From: Oceanospirillaceae bacterium
GTDB taxonomy: Bacteria > Pseudomonadota > Gammaproteobacteria > Pseudomonadales > Balneatricaceae
Direction: 5' to 3'
Assembly: GCA_003521845.1 (NCBI GenBank)
Contig: DPHB01000005.1
Coordinates: 19,638-70,868, forward strand
DNA length: 51,231 nucleotides
Position numbers and translations under genes: made by a program. Of the stretch, positions 26,804 through 34,877 are shown in pieces. How positions within the stretch are numbered: the first letter of the stretch is position 1; each line of letters opens with the position of its first letter. Below the pieces are notes generated by a model, which ran no database searches, was not told the origin of the DNA, and was given only the letters and a program-made list of their open reading frames with translations.

Positions 26804-28510
26804 TCACCACAATAGCCAAGTTTGCACAAACATAAAACACAGCAAGAGCCCGCTTACCGACTGCCAAAAACGCAATGGATTACGCTCCATCAATGGTACC
26901 CAGCTATGATCCACTAGCTCAGCATTGGGCTCATTTAAGTCTTGCCAAAACTCTGACAGGGCTGCAGGACGTTGGCGCGCGTCGGGGCTCAAAGCCTGCT
27001 TTAGGCTCGCGTCTAACCAAGTTGCAAGGTCTGGCCGCCAAGTGAGTAACGACTGATAGCGAAATTCCGATACTCGGGTAAACGCTTGCCAGCGCGTTAG
27101 CTTGTCACCGTAGGGAAGGTGCCCTGTCAACAATTCATAGGTGATGCAAGCAATCGCAAAGGCGTCAGGCGAACGGCAGGCGTGGCCCAATACCAGTTCT
27201 GGAGCGCTGTATTCCAGCGCCCCAACCCGTTGCTCAGCATCTTGACTCAGTCCGGCCACAGCGGCGCTACCATAATCAATCAAGGTCAATTTGCCATATT
27301 TATCAATAAGAATGTTCTCCGGCCGCAAATCCCGATGCTGAATGCCTTGACGGTGCAGATGCCGCACAACCTTGATAAGCTGCTTAACAATAGCCCGTAC
27401 CTCTGGCAAGCTGGTCTGCTCTTGGTCAACACGCCACTGGCGCAAGTTGACTCCTTCGGCTAGTGGCATCAACAGATAGGTTGCCGTGGCATTCTTAGGT
27501 CGCTCAATACCCCTAAGCAAACTAGGGTGCGTGAGACTGCGAGTCAGCCATTCTTCTTGGCAAAACAGTTCTAAAGCCTTGCTATCATCAGCGATGTTCT
27601 CACTGGGTGCTTTGAGTACTAATGACTGCCCAACTTCATCCATGACACGATAGATTAGACTTCTATTTGTCGCACCTAAACACTCAACCACCTCATACCC
27701 ATCCAACCGCTGGCCTATTTGCAAAGCCGGTGGTATCGGCAAGTAGTTATTGGATACCATATTAGGGCTTATTGCTGGCGGCACCTGATCCACACGCAAC
27801 ATCACCGCGGTGGTGTCATCTACCATCTGCGAGGCAGCACACCAAGCGACCAACTGCTGACAAGTTTCATCTAGGTCGGTGTCACTCAGTGCCAAACTAC
27901 TGGTCACCAAGAGCTCCATAATATGTGAATCTCTTAGGCATTGGTGCACGCCATCCGTTGCCAACAGCACCAGATCCCCCTGTTCCAAAGGGTGCACATA
28001 GTAATCAATTTTCACCTGCGCTTCGGCACCGAGGGCACGGGACAATACGTGCTGACTACCAGACCAATAGCTATGGTCTTGCGTTAACTGTTGTAACTCA
28101 CCCTGACGAATTAGGTAGGCGCGACTATCACCAATATGAAATACATGCAAATTACGCCCACATATTACCGCCGCGGTAAAGGTAGTTAAGCGCTGCTGGT
28201 CAATACGCTGGTCACTCTCGTTATGGCGATACAGCCAACGATTCAAGCTGCTTAATACCTGACTCGCTGATTGCTCCACACGCCAAGTTTTCGGAGTATT
28301 AAAGTAATCTTGAATAAAGCCGGTTACGGCCGTTTGTGCAGCAAGCTTGCCATCCTGGCAATGACTCACACCGTCGGCCACAACGGCCACCATGCCCTTA
28401 TTACCAAGGGCTTCTAGGTTATCCGAGCGTATCACTAAGGCATCCTGATTGTCCCCCTTTTGACCTGCTTGACTATGAGCACCAGCCGCGACTTTGAGGC
28501 TTTTATTCAT
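26804..28510 (-). CDS. PP2C phosphatase / Ser-Thr kinase fusion of the nitrate cluster
   Basis: Bifunctional signalling protein of 568 residues. The N-terminal half is a PP2C phosphatase with metal-binding motifs VADGVSHCQDGKLAAQ, HIGDSRAYLI, LLATDGVHQCL and DDTTAVMLRVD. The second half is a Ser/Thr kinase with the VLK lysine region, HRDLRPENILID as catalytic loop, and DYG in place of DFG; the glycine loop (LGATNRSLIYRV) lacks the classical GxGxxG. A single membrane segment ends the protein (SGLLLCFMFVQTWLLW). It starts 2 bases after narK. Such fusions are regularly found between nirB and the nitrate transporter in pseudomonads; their target is not established. Confidence 0.92.
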   Translation of the reverse strand: MNKSLKVAAGAHSQAGQKGDNQDALVIRSDNLEALGNKGMVAVVADGVSHCQDGKLAAQTAVTGFIQDYFNTPKTWRVEQSASQVLSSLNRWLYRHNESDQRIDQQRLTTFTAAVICGRNLHVFHIGDSRAYLIRQGELQQLTQDHSYWSGSQHVLSRALGAEAQVKIDYYVHPLEQGDLVLLATDGVHQCLRDSHIMELLVTSSLALSDTDLDETCQQLVAWCAASQMVDDTTAVMLRVDQVPPAISPNMVSNNYLPIPPALQIGQRLDGYEVVECLGATNRSLIYRVMDEVGQSLVLKAPSENIADDSKALELFCQEEWLTRSLTHPSLLRGIERPKNATATYLLMPLAEGVNLRQWRVDQEQTSLPEVRAIVKQLIKVVRHLHRQGIQHRDLRPENILIDKYGKLTLIDYGSAAVAGLSQDAEQRVGALEYSAPELVLGHACRSPDAFAIACITYELLTGHLPYGDKLTRWQAFTRVSEFRYQSLLTWRPDLATWLDASLKQALSPDARQRPAALSEFWQDLNEPNAELVDHSWVPLMERNPLRFWQSVSGLLLCFMFVQTWLLW

Positions 28511-28512
28511 AC

Positions 28513-29979
28513 TTAACCCACCTTGATCATGACAACACTGCCGTCTTCGTCGACTTCATGCACGTAGCCTTTAGGCTCGCGTAACAAAGTAAGAACCGCT
28601 AAGCCAAGCAAGGCGGTGAAGCTCATCAACATAAAGAACTCGTTGTAGGTTAAGGTACTAAGCATGGTCAGATAGAACACCGCTCCCACGTTGCCATAGG
28701 CACCAGTCATACCCGCGATCTGCCCAGTAAGACGGCGCTTAATTAGGGGCACTACCGAGAACACAGCGCCTTCGCCAGCTTGCACGAAGAAAGAACATGC
28801 CATAGCCGCAAGAACAGCCAAAGCAATTGGCCAGCTAGAATCGATCATAGCCATAGCCGCGTAACCACCCACTAAGCCTGTCGTAAGAATCAGCAAGGTC
28901 GGCTTGCGCCCAAATCGATCACTCAACCAACCACCACCTGGACGCGACATGAGGTTCATAAAGGCATAGGCCGCAGCTAAAAGGCCTGCCACCACCATAT
29001 CCAACTCGAATACTTGGGCAAAGAATAACGGCAACATGGAGACGACTGCAAGCTCCGAACCAAAGGTAGCAAAATACATGACATTAAGTACCGCCACCTG
29101 TTTAAAATCATAGCGATCATGTTCTTCAATATCGTCACTAAATACCGCTCTGTTAACACGGTAAGCAGACCAGATGTCGTACACTAGCACCAGTGCCAAT
29201 ACCACTAACACGGAGATATAAGCACTATGACTAATTAGACTTACACCCGCTGGTGATAGCTTCCAAGATAACACCCCCAAGGCTACATAGAAGGGTATCT
29301 TCATGACCAACAACAAGGCAAAATCAGAAAGACTAGTCACTTCAAGACCACCCATGTGCTTTGCCTTAAAATATGTTCCGCCTTTTGGCGTGTCAGTGAC
29401 ATTGCTCCACCAAAACCAAGCAAATACCAAACTAATAAGACCCGTGGAGGCCACCGCCCAACGCCAACCATCGTCACCACCAAACCACAGGGCAATCACG
29501 GGCAAGCTCATAGCACCAGCAGCGGAACCAAAGTTGCCCCAACCACCGTAGATACCTTCTGCAGTGCCAAGTTCATGGGCTGGGAACCATTCACTCACCA
29601 TACGAATACCAACAACAAAGCCGGCACCCACAAAACCTAAAGCCAAACGCGACCAAGCCAAGGTATCAAAGTCTTGAGCAAAGGCAAAAATCCAACATGG
29701 CACACTGACCGACGCCAAGATCATGGTGTAGACAATGCGTGGGCCAAAGCGGTCCGTTAGCATGCCAACGATAATCCGCGCCGGAATTGCCAAGGCCACG
29801 TTGAGAACTAAAAGTGTGCTAATTTGCGCCTTGGTTAATTGTAGGGATGCGCCAATAGAACCTAGCAATGGTGCGTGGTTAAACCACACCACAAAGGTAA
29901 GAAAGAATGCCATCCAGCTAAAGTGGAGTATTTTCATCTTGCCCGTAAAGGAACGAAGATTAAGTGCTGCTTCTTGCAT
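28513..29979 (-). CDS. narK: Nitrate/nitrite transporter (MFS, NarK/NasA type)
   Basis: Inner-membrane major facilitator of the nitrate/nitrite porter family, 488 residues with about twelve membrane segments. Family motifs include the arginine in ALAIPARIIVGMLTDRFGPR, nitrate signature-like GWGNFGSAAGAMSLP in one half and TGAYGNVGAVFYLTML in the other, and GGGWLSDRFGRKPT in the central loop. In assimilatory clusters it imports nitrate. It starts at ATG with AGAGG upstream and is separated from the ANTAR gene by a strong terminator, and followed after 2 bases by the kinase/phosphatase gene. Confidence 0.94.
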   Translation of the reverse strand: MQEAALNLRSFTGKMKILHFSWMAFFLTFVVWFNHAPLLGSIGASLQLTKAQISTLLVLNVALAIPARIIVGMLTDRFGPRIVYTMILASVSVPCWIFAFAQDFDTLAWSRLALGFVGAGFVVGIRMVSEWFPAHELGTAEGIYGGWGNFGSAAGAMSLPVIALWFGGDDGWRWAVASTGLISLVFAWFWWSNVTDTPKGGTYFKAKHMGGLEVTSLSDFALLLVMKIPFYVALGVLSWKLSPAGVSLISHSAYISVLVVLALVLVYDIWSAYRVNRAVFSDDIEEHDRYDFKQVAVLNVMYFATFGSELAVVSMLPLFFAQVFELDMVVAGLLAAAYAFMNLMSRPGGGWLSDRFGRKPTLLILTTGLVGGYAAMAMIDSSWPIALAVLAAMACSFFVQAGEGAVFSVVPLIKRRLTGQIAGMTGAYGNVGAVFYLTMLSTLTYNEFFMLMSFTALLGLAVLTLLREPKGYVHEVDEDGSVVMIKVG

Positions 29980-29989
29980 AATATGCCTC

Positions 29990-30036
29990 TAAAAACAAAA
30001 AAAGGCGCTCCATCTATGCAGATGGTAAGCGCCTTT
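29990..30036 (-). terminator. Leader terminator between the ANTAR gene and narK
   Basis: Read toward narK: AAAGGCGC, two bases, CCATCT, a GCAT loop, AGATGG, then GCGCCTTT and a run TTTTTTTGTTTTT. This is a complete strong intrinsic terminator, only 11-45 bases before the narK ATG and after the stop of the regulator gene. Since narK and the genes after it need to be expressed, read-through is likely to be controlled, which suits the ANTAR antiterminator encoded just upstream. Confidence 0.85.
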
Positions 30037-30068
30037 GCTATTTGGAAACTGGTAATTGAATATGAAAG

Positions 30069-30617
30069 CTAACTTTGTAGAACTTGCCGTGCTATTTCAG
30101 CCAAGCTAATGCCGCGGCTCATGGCCAACCTTTGCAAGGCCGTATGTGCTCTGGCCTCGCTAACCTGCTGTTGCTGCATTAACTTACCCTTGGCTTGATT
30201 GATGACGCCCATTTGATCTATTTTTTTCTGGCTGTCTAGCAGCTGCTGGCGTTGCTTAACCTGGGCTCGGTAACGCTCCTGAGCCACCTTTAACAACTGC
30301 TTAAAGCGTTGGCCGGGCCAGCCACCGGCATATACTAGGGGCATATTGCCAGACACTAGCTGCGCTATAATGCTTTCTTCTGCCCGCTTTAAAATCACCA
30401 TTAAAGGTGCCTTCAGCTGTTTTTGCTGCTGCACGAGTTGCTGGGCTTCTTCAGCACTTATTTTTGATGCAACATAGATATGTGCAAGGCAAGCTTGAGG
30501 GCGGAACAAATTGACAATGCATGAAGTGAATCCCGCCTCCTGTAGCATAATTTCAGTTAGGATTTTTTCACTGTTATTAGTGACTCTTGCCTGTATGGAT
30601 AATGACGCCGACTGCAT
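30069..30617 (-). CDS. nasT: NasT-like ANTAR-domain transcription antiterminator
   Basis: RNA-binding regulator of 182 residues. The C-terminal ~55 residues form an ANTAR domain (INQAKGKLMQQQQVSEARAH, then ALQRLAMSRGISLAEIARQV), preceded by a coiled coil (RYRAQVKQRQQLLDSQKKID). The N-terminal ~120 residues fit a receiver fold, but no phosphorylatable aspartate stands where expected, so it is a pseudo-receiver as in NasT. In known systems NasT causes read-through of leader terminators when nitrate releases it from NasS. No nasS lies in the window. It is the first gene of the narK transcript and follows a sigma-54 promoter by about 30 bases. Confidence 0.85.
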   Translation of the reverse strand: MQSASLSIQARVTNNSEKILTEIMLQEAGFTSCIVNLFRPQACLAHIYVASKISAEEAQQLVQQQKQLKAPLMVILKRAEESIIAQLVSGNMPLVYAGGWPGQRFKQLLKVAQERYRAQVKQRQQLLDSQKKIDQMGVINQAKGKLMQQQQVSEARAHTALQRLAMSRGISLAEIARQVLQS

Positions 30618-30658
30618 GGATGTAAACCTTCCTTAGTTTGATTCTCTAATGTAGAGGT

Positions 30659-30674
30659 AGCAAAACCCATGCCA
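30659..30674 (-). promoter_or_regulatory. Sigma-54 promoter of nasT-narK-kinase
   Basis: On the minus strand TGGCATGGGTTTTGCT, matching TGGYAYRNNNNTTGCW at all fixed positions with the GG-GC spacing of 10. The start point would be near 30648, about 30 bases before the nasT ATG. Confidence 0.87.
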
Positions 30675-30747
30675 GAATTAATATTCTATTAATAACAACT
30701 GATTACAGGCGATTGTTCAAGTAAGAGTGGCATCATCGAAGTGCAGC

Positions 30748-30764
30748 AGCACTAAAATAGCGCA
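30748..30764. promoter_or_regulatory. NtrC-like site upstream of nasT
   Basis: AGCACTAAAATAGCGCA fits TGCACCAWWWTGGTGCA at 13 of 17 positions (14 if the usual C/T choice at position 6 is allowed), with AAA in the centre. It is centred about 108 bases upstream of the predicted start. A perfect GTGC/GCAC palindrome (30741-30752) overlaps it. It is weaker than the nirB site. Confidence 0.6.
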
Positions 30765-30931
30765 CCGTGGCGTACCCGACATAACATATTAGGGCATGCG
30801 ACTAAGGAGAATTTGGAGGGAAAGTGGCTTTAGGTAGAATCGCCGCTCTATGACATGACCAACATGGATGCTGGAACTGCAGTTTTTGCAGAAGCAAAAA
30901 ACAGCCTATGTCATCGCAGAATACCGTTCAC

Positions 30932-30956
30932 AAAAAAACCGGCCTTAGCCGGTTTT
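30932..30956 (-). terminator. Intrinsic terminator of rpmB-rpmG
   Basis: On the minus strand: AAAACCGGC, TAAG loop, GCCGGTTTTTTT. It lies about 18 bases past the rpmG stop and is a standard rho-independent terminator. Confidence 0.92.
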
Positions 30957-30973
30957 CTATGGAGCAAAATCAA

Positions 30974-31129
30974 TTACTTGATTTTGGCTTCCTTGTACAT
31001 AACGTGCTTGCGAACACGAGGATCAAATTTTTTGATCTCCATCTTGTCAGGCATGTTACGCTTATTTTTGGTGGTGGTGTAGAAGTGACCAGTACCGGCG
31101 CTGGAAACCAGCTTAATTTTATCGCGCAT
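30974..31129 (-). CDS. rpmG: Ribosomal protein bL33
   Basis: 50S subunit protein of 51 residues beginning MRDKIKLVSSAGTGHFYTTT and ending HVMYKEAKIK. It has no cysteine, so it is the zinc-independent form. It starts at ATG, 11 bases after the rpmB stop, in the universal rpmB-rpmG pair, and is followed by an intrinsic terminator. Confidence 0.97.
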   Translation of the reverse strand: MRDKIKLVSSAGTGHFYTTTKNKRNMPDKMEIKKFDPRVRKHVMYKEAKIK

Positions 31130-31140
31130 GAGTCAGCTCC

Positions 31141-31377
31141 TTATACCTTAACGCCGTTGGCACGAACATCTACCAATACAGCATCAATACCTTTCTTGTC
31201 GATAATACGCATACCTTTAGAAGTGACGCGTAGACGAACGAATTTGTTTTCGCTTTCTACCCAAAAACGGTGCCAATGCAAGTTTGGCAAGAAGCGACGA
31301 CGAGTTTTGTTGTGTGCGTGAGACACATTGTTACCTGCGACAGGGCGCTTACCGGTAACCATACATACTCTGGACAT
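31141..31377 (-). CDS. rpmB: Ribosomal protein bL28
   Basis: 50S subunit protein of 78 residues beginning MSRVCMVTGKRPVAGNNVSH and ending GIDAVLVDVRANGVKV. The frame extends 16 codons upstream, but the ATG at 31377 gives the exact family start. It lacks the zinc-binding cysteine pairs. It is co-directional with radC upstream and rpmG downstream, the same order as in E. coli. Confidence 0.97.
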   Translation of the reverse strand: MSRVCMVTGKRPVAGNNVSHAHNKTRRRFLPNLHWHRFWVESENKFVRLRVTSKGMRIIDKKGIDAVLVDVRANGVKV

Positions 31378-31510
31378 TTTAAATACCTCAGATGGTGTTT
31401 TATTGAATACAACCCCATGTCGCATTCTCAGGCGGAGCAGCCCTCCAGTGGGCCAATATCCGTACCAGCCTTATTAAGCCTTAGAACTGGCGGCAAAATA
31501 AGGGACGCGA

Positions 31511-31519
31511 AGTATAGCA
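31511..31519 (-). promoter_or_regulatory. Possible extended -10 promoter of rpmB-rpmG
   Basis: On the minus strand TGCTATACT followed by TCGCG, an extended -10 element about 130 bases upstream of rpmB in the gap after radC. No good -35 is seen, which is acceptable for an extended -10. Confidence 0.45.
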
Positions 31520-31546
31520 GCAAAGATTACATAAAGGAAATGCTTT

Positions 31547-32221
31547 CTACAGCCAGCCCCGATCAGCAAAGGACACCCATTGCTTCTGCCCAACGACAAG
31601 ATGATCGAGTACACGCACTCCCACTAAGTCTAGGGCCGCGACTAAGCTATCAGTGATGAGCCTGTCACTTTGACTCGGTTCGGCTACACCAGAAGGGTGA
31701 TTGTGAGCAATGATTAGGGCCGCGGCATTGTGCTTGAGAGCAGCTTTGACTACTTCTCGCGGGTGCACACTGGCGCTGTCGATGGTGCCTTGAAATAGCT
31801 CTAGTAACTGAATCAGACGATGTTGAGAATCCAGCAACAAGACAGCAAACACTTCTCGCTGCCTAGTGCCTATACGCTGACATAGATACTCACCGACCTG
31901 ACGGCTGGATGCCATGCTTTGTGGTTCTTGCAGCTCTTCGCCTGCCAGCCTTAAGCCTAGCTCTTTTACCGCTTGCAGTTGTGCATATTTGGTCGGACCT
32001 ATGCCAGGCATAGTGCAGGCTTGTGCTTGGGAAGCCTGCAACAGTCCGCTTAGGCTACCAAATTCGCTAATAAGCATGCGCGCCAAGTCCACAGCACTAT
32101 TGCCTTGGCAACCGGTACGTATAAAAATGGCCAGTAGTTCTGCATCAGACAGTACACTTGGCCCAGATTGGAGCAAACGCTCCCGCGGCCGCTCAGACGT
32201 CGGCCAGTGATTAATTGCCAT
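31547..32221 (-). CDS. radC: RadC family JAB-domain protein
   Basis: RadC/YicR family protein of 224 residues. An N-terminal helix-hairpin-helix region (MPGIGPTKYAQLQAV, residues 71-85) is followed by a JAMM/MPN metal site, HNHPSG with His173 and His175, Ser177, and Asp186 in SQSD. Despite the name, an enzymatic role in repair has not been established for the family. It starts at ATG after AAGGA and lies upstream of rpmB-rpmG as in many gammaproteobacteria. Confidence 0.94.
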   Translation of the reverse strand: MAINHWPTSERPRERLLQSGPSVLSDAELLAIFIRTGCQGNSAVDLARMLISEFGSLSGLLQASQAQACTMPGIGPTKYAQLQAVKELGLRLAGEELQEPQSMASSRQVGEYLCQRIGTRQREVFAVLLLDSQHRLIQLLELFQGTIDSASVHPREVVKAALKHNAAALIIAHNHPSGVAEPSQSDRLITDSLVAALDLVGVRVLDHLVVGQKQWVSFADRGWL

Positions 32222-32267
32222 GGCATCCTTGCCTCAGACAGTTAGTAGGTATTAATCAGTGTAGCAG

Positions 32268-32768
32268 CTAGTTTTGTTTATAGTGCTGATAAGCCTGTTC
32301 CGCATTCATGCCACCTACCTTGTTAAAACACGTCATGTAAGCCTTATCCACTTGTTTTTGCCGCTGCAAATGCAGCAACTGATAGTCACGCCTATGTTGT
32401 TTTTCTAGTTGGCTATCAATACCTACGGGGGTTTCAGTACAGACTTTTTTAAGCAGCGGGTCCTGGCCTTCCTGACAGGTTGTTATGGTCTGGCCATCTG
32501 TTTCTACTGTGGTACACAGCCTTTGCGGGAACTCAAATGTTGTGGTCGTACAGGTTGCCACTAATTTATAACCATTGGCTAAATTTGTCTCAATTTCAGC
32601 TAAACGTTGCTCGGCTGCCTGCACCTGCTGGATAGCACTCTCTACCTGATCGTCACGTTCACACACAAGCTCAGTACGCGTTTTGGTGTCCATTTGCTGA
32701 AAGTCATCCAGAGACGCGCAGGCCGAGAGCAAGCTCGATAACGCCAAAACTGCGAACAATTGCCTCAT
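32268..32768 (-). CDS. Putative lipoprotein of unknown function
   Basis: Not recognised. From the ATG at 32768 the product has 166 residues with a signal peptide and lipobox LLSAC, placing the acylated cysteine at residue 17, so it should be a periplasm-facing lipoprotein. A helical acidic region (CERDDQVESAIQQVQAAEQR) follows, then a cysteine-containing section with CTTTTFEFPQRLC and TTCQEGQDPLLKKVC that could form disulfides. A GTG five codons upstream overlaps the end of the hydrolase gene, but the ATG has TAAGG before it. It is probably co-transcribed with the FAH-family gene. Confidence 0.7.
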   Translation of the reverse strand: MRQLFAVLALSSLLSACASLDDFQQMDTKTRTELVCERDDQVESAIQQVQAAEQRLAEIETNLANGYKLVATCTTTTFEFPQRLCTTVETDGQTITTCQEGQDPLLKKVCTETPVGIDSQLEKQHRRDYQLLHLQRQKQVDKAYMTCFNKVGGMNAEQAYQHYKQN

Positions 32769-32775
32769 AGAAACC

Positions 32776-33672
32776 TTACTCACTGGCCATCTGGTTGCGC
32801 AAAGGCAAGGTGCCGCCGATAGCGACTTCTACTTTATCACCTGCCTGCAAGAAGCGGGTAGGAGTAAAACCCATACCCACGCCAGCGGGTGTACCTGTGG
32901 CTATAACATCACCAGGTTCCAGAGTCATACCCTTAGATAGGGTGGCAATAATAGTGGGCACATCAAATACCATTAAATCCAAAGTAGCGCGCTGGCGTAC
33001 TTCGCCATTAACCGAGCAGGTCAATTCAATAGCACCAGCCAAAGGCTTACCATAGGTCGGTGTCACCACCGGTCCCATGGGCGCAAAGCCATCGAGACTC
33101 TTACCTAGGTGCCATTGCATATGGCGATGCTGCAAGTCACGCGCCGAGACATCGTTAAAGCAACTATAGCCAAACACATATTGCCACGCTTCAGCGGGGC
33201 TTATATTTATACCGCGCTTGCCTATTACAATGGCTAGTTCACCTTCGTAATCGATTTTTTCTGTTATACCCGTGTGCAAGGGAATGTCTTCATTAGGGCC
33301 AAGCAAGGTATTGGTAGCCTTGGTAAACACTACCGGATGTGCTGGTACACCGGTACCCGAATCCAATTTGGCGGCAATTTCCGCCGCATGGGCCGCGTAG
33401 TTTTTACCGATGCAGAATATATTGCGTTTTACATGCCCCAATGGCGTCTGCAAGCGCTGGCTGTCATAGTCACAGCAGGCAACTCGTTGCTCTAAAGCGG
33501 CCTTAGCTACCGCCTCAGCCTCTACTTCTGCATCTGCACCGACTTCAATTAACTCATGCAAGCTAGTGGCGCGCAAGGGCATACCCAGCCTTGAAGCGGC
33601 TTCCACCAAGCCAATTATTTGCTCATTGGCTACGGCTGCCAAGTGGCCATTTTTGAGTTTTGCATAGTGCAT
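32776..33672 (-). CDS. Fumarylacetoacetate hydrolase family protein
   Basis: FAH-superfamily enzyme of 298 residues, a family that includes acylpyruvases, oxaloacetate decarboxylases and 2-hydroxyhepta-2,4-diene-1,7-dioate isomerases. The metal-binding core is visible: NIFCIGKNYAAHAAE, KIDYEGELAIVIGKRG (acidic metal ligands), FNDVSARDLQ and TGTPAGVGMGFTP. The first ~70 residues form the usual N-terminal domain. The exact substrate is not evident, and no aromatic catabolism gene is nearby. It starts at ATG with AAGGA and is divergent from mdh. Confidence 0.85.
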   Translation of the reverse strand: MHYAKLKNGHLAAVANEQIIGLVEAASRLGMPLRATSLHELIEVGADAEVEAEAVAKAALEQRVACCDYDSQRLQTPLGHVKRNIFCIGKNYAAHAAEIAAKLDSGTGVPAHPVVFTKATNTLLGPNEDIPLHTGITEKIDYEGELAIVIGKRGINISPAEAWQYVFGYSCFNDVSARDLQHRHMQWHLGKSLDGFAPMGPVVTPTYGKPLAGAIELTCSVNGEVRQRATLDLMVFDVPTIIATLSKGMTLEPGDVIATGTPAGVGMGFTPTRFLQAGDKVEVAIGGTLPLRNQMASE

Positions 33673-33811
33673 TTTTTAGAATCCTTGTTATGTTTCTATA
33701 GCAATAGGTTTAAAACTACTAGATTTTTGAGGCAACGCAAGCTCTGGTGACTATTTCACCCAATGATATTCGATAGTCATTAGTCGCATATCCGAAAGCG
33801 TCATTTTTGGT

Positions 33812-33817
33812 TATAAT
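33812..33817 (+). promoter_or_regulatory. Possible -10 element of mdh
   Basis: TATAAT within GGTTATAATAGCGCC, about 80 bases upstream of the chosen mdh start. No recognisable -35 sits at 17 bases, so the call is tentative. Confidence 0.45.
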
Positions 33818-33897
33818 AGCGCCTCATTTTTTAGGCCATGGCTTCGCCACAAGCGATTCTCAAGCCTGCATATCTACCACAACTTGGAGTGCCCCTG

Positions 33898-34875
33898 ATG
33901 AAGAGCCCAGTTAACGTTGTTATTACCGGTGCCGCCGGCCAAATTTCTTACTCTCTAATTTTCCGTATCGCGCAAGGCGAAATGCTAGGCGCTGATCAGC
34001 CAGTTAATCTAAAGCTTTTGGAAATCACCCCAGCTTTGGAAGCCCTAAACGGCGTAGTAATGGAAATTGAAGACTGTGCATTCCCACTAGTTAACTCTAT
34101 CACTGCTACCGATGACGCCAACGTTGCTTTTGACGATGCTAACTTCTGCCTGTTGGTAGGCGCCCGTCCACGTGGCCCAGGTATGGAGCGTAAGGACTTG
34201 CTAGAAGCTAACGCTAACATCTTTACCGCACAAGGTAAGGCTATCAACGACAACGCTAACAAGAACGTTAAGGTTCTTGTGGTTGGCAACCCAGCCAACA
34301 CCAATGCTTACATCGCTATGAAGAGCGCACCAAGCATCAACCCACGTCAATTTACTGCCATGACGCGTTTGGACCACAACCGTGCCCTTACTCAGTTGGC
34401 TAACAAAACTGACGCCTCTGTTACTGATATCACCAACATGTGTGTTTGGGGCAACCACTCCGCTACCATGTACGCTGACATCACTAAGGCTTCCGTTAAA
34501 GGCGCTGCCGCAACTAGCCTAGTAGACCAAGCTTGGATCGACGAAGCATTCATCCCCACCATCGCTCAGCGTGGCGCAGCCATCATCAAGGCACGTGGTG
34601 CTTCTTCTGCGGCTTCTGCTGCTAACGCTGCTATCGACCACATGCGTCTTTGGGCTGCTGGCACTAACGGCGAATGGACTTCCATGGGTATCCCATCCGA
34701 CGGTTCCTACGGTATCCCAGAAGGTTTGATGTACTCCTTCCCAGTGACTTGTGAAAACGGCGAATACAGCATCGTGCAGGGTCTAGAAATCGACGACGCT
34801 TCTCGTGCTCGTATGAACACTACCCAACAAGAACTGGAAGAAGAGCGTGACGCAATCGCTCACTTGCTAGGTTAA
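33898..34875 (+). CDS. mdh: Malate dehydrogenase
   Basis: NAD-dependent oxidation of malate to oxaloacetate in the TCA cycle. From ATG 33898 the product is 325 residues and starts with VNVVITGAAGQISYSLIFRI, the NAD-binding fold. VGARPRGPGMERKDLLEANA holds the substrate-binding arginines, VVGNPANTNA and MTRLDHNRAL follow, and GNHSATMYAD carries the catalytic histidine. It belongs to the cytosolic-type MDH group rather than the E. coli type. The frame is open 20 codons further upstream to 33838, but that extension has no family counterpart and a poor ribosome binding site. It pairs functionally with pckA and dctPQM. Confidence 0.96.
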   Translation: MKSPVNVVITGAAGQISYSLIFRIAQGEMLGADQPVNLKLLEITPALEALNGVVMEIEDCAFPLVNSITATDDANVAFDDANFCLLVGARPRGPGMERKDLLEANANIFTAQGKAINDNANKNVKVLVVGNPANTNAYIAMKSAPSINPRQFTAMTRLDHNRALTQLANKTDASVTDITNMCVWGNHSATMYADITKASVKGAAATSLVDQAWIDEAFIPTIAQRGAAIIKARGASSAASAANAAIDHMRLWAAGTNGEWTSMGIPSDGSYGIPEGLMYSFPVTCENGEYSIVQGLEIDDASRARMNTTQQELEEERDAIAHLLG

Positions 34876-34877
34876 TC

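Larger units (their letters stand above)
30618..30973. other. Intergenic region between nasT and rpmG
   Basis: A 356-base gap. It holds the nasT sigma-54 promoter and NtrC-like site on one side and the rpmG terminator on the other. A small CTGCA/TGCAG stem is at about 30877-30891. Frames on the plus strand here show no known motif and run into the opposite-strand ribosomal protein genes; none is accepted as a gene. Confidence 0.7.

Noticed and set aside
29990..30075. Classical ANTAR target (two stem-loops with six-base loops, A at 1 and G at 4)
   Set aside because: The terminator stem is clear, but no pair of hexaloops with the required bases was found by eye before narK, nor in the nirB leader.
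30855..31321. Two plus-strand frames opposite rpmG and rpmB
   Set aside because: They are antisense shadows of the ribosomal protein genes and cross the rpmG terminator.
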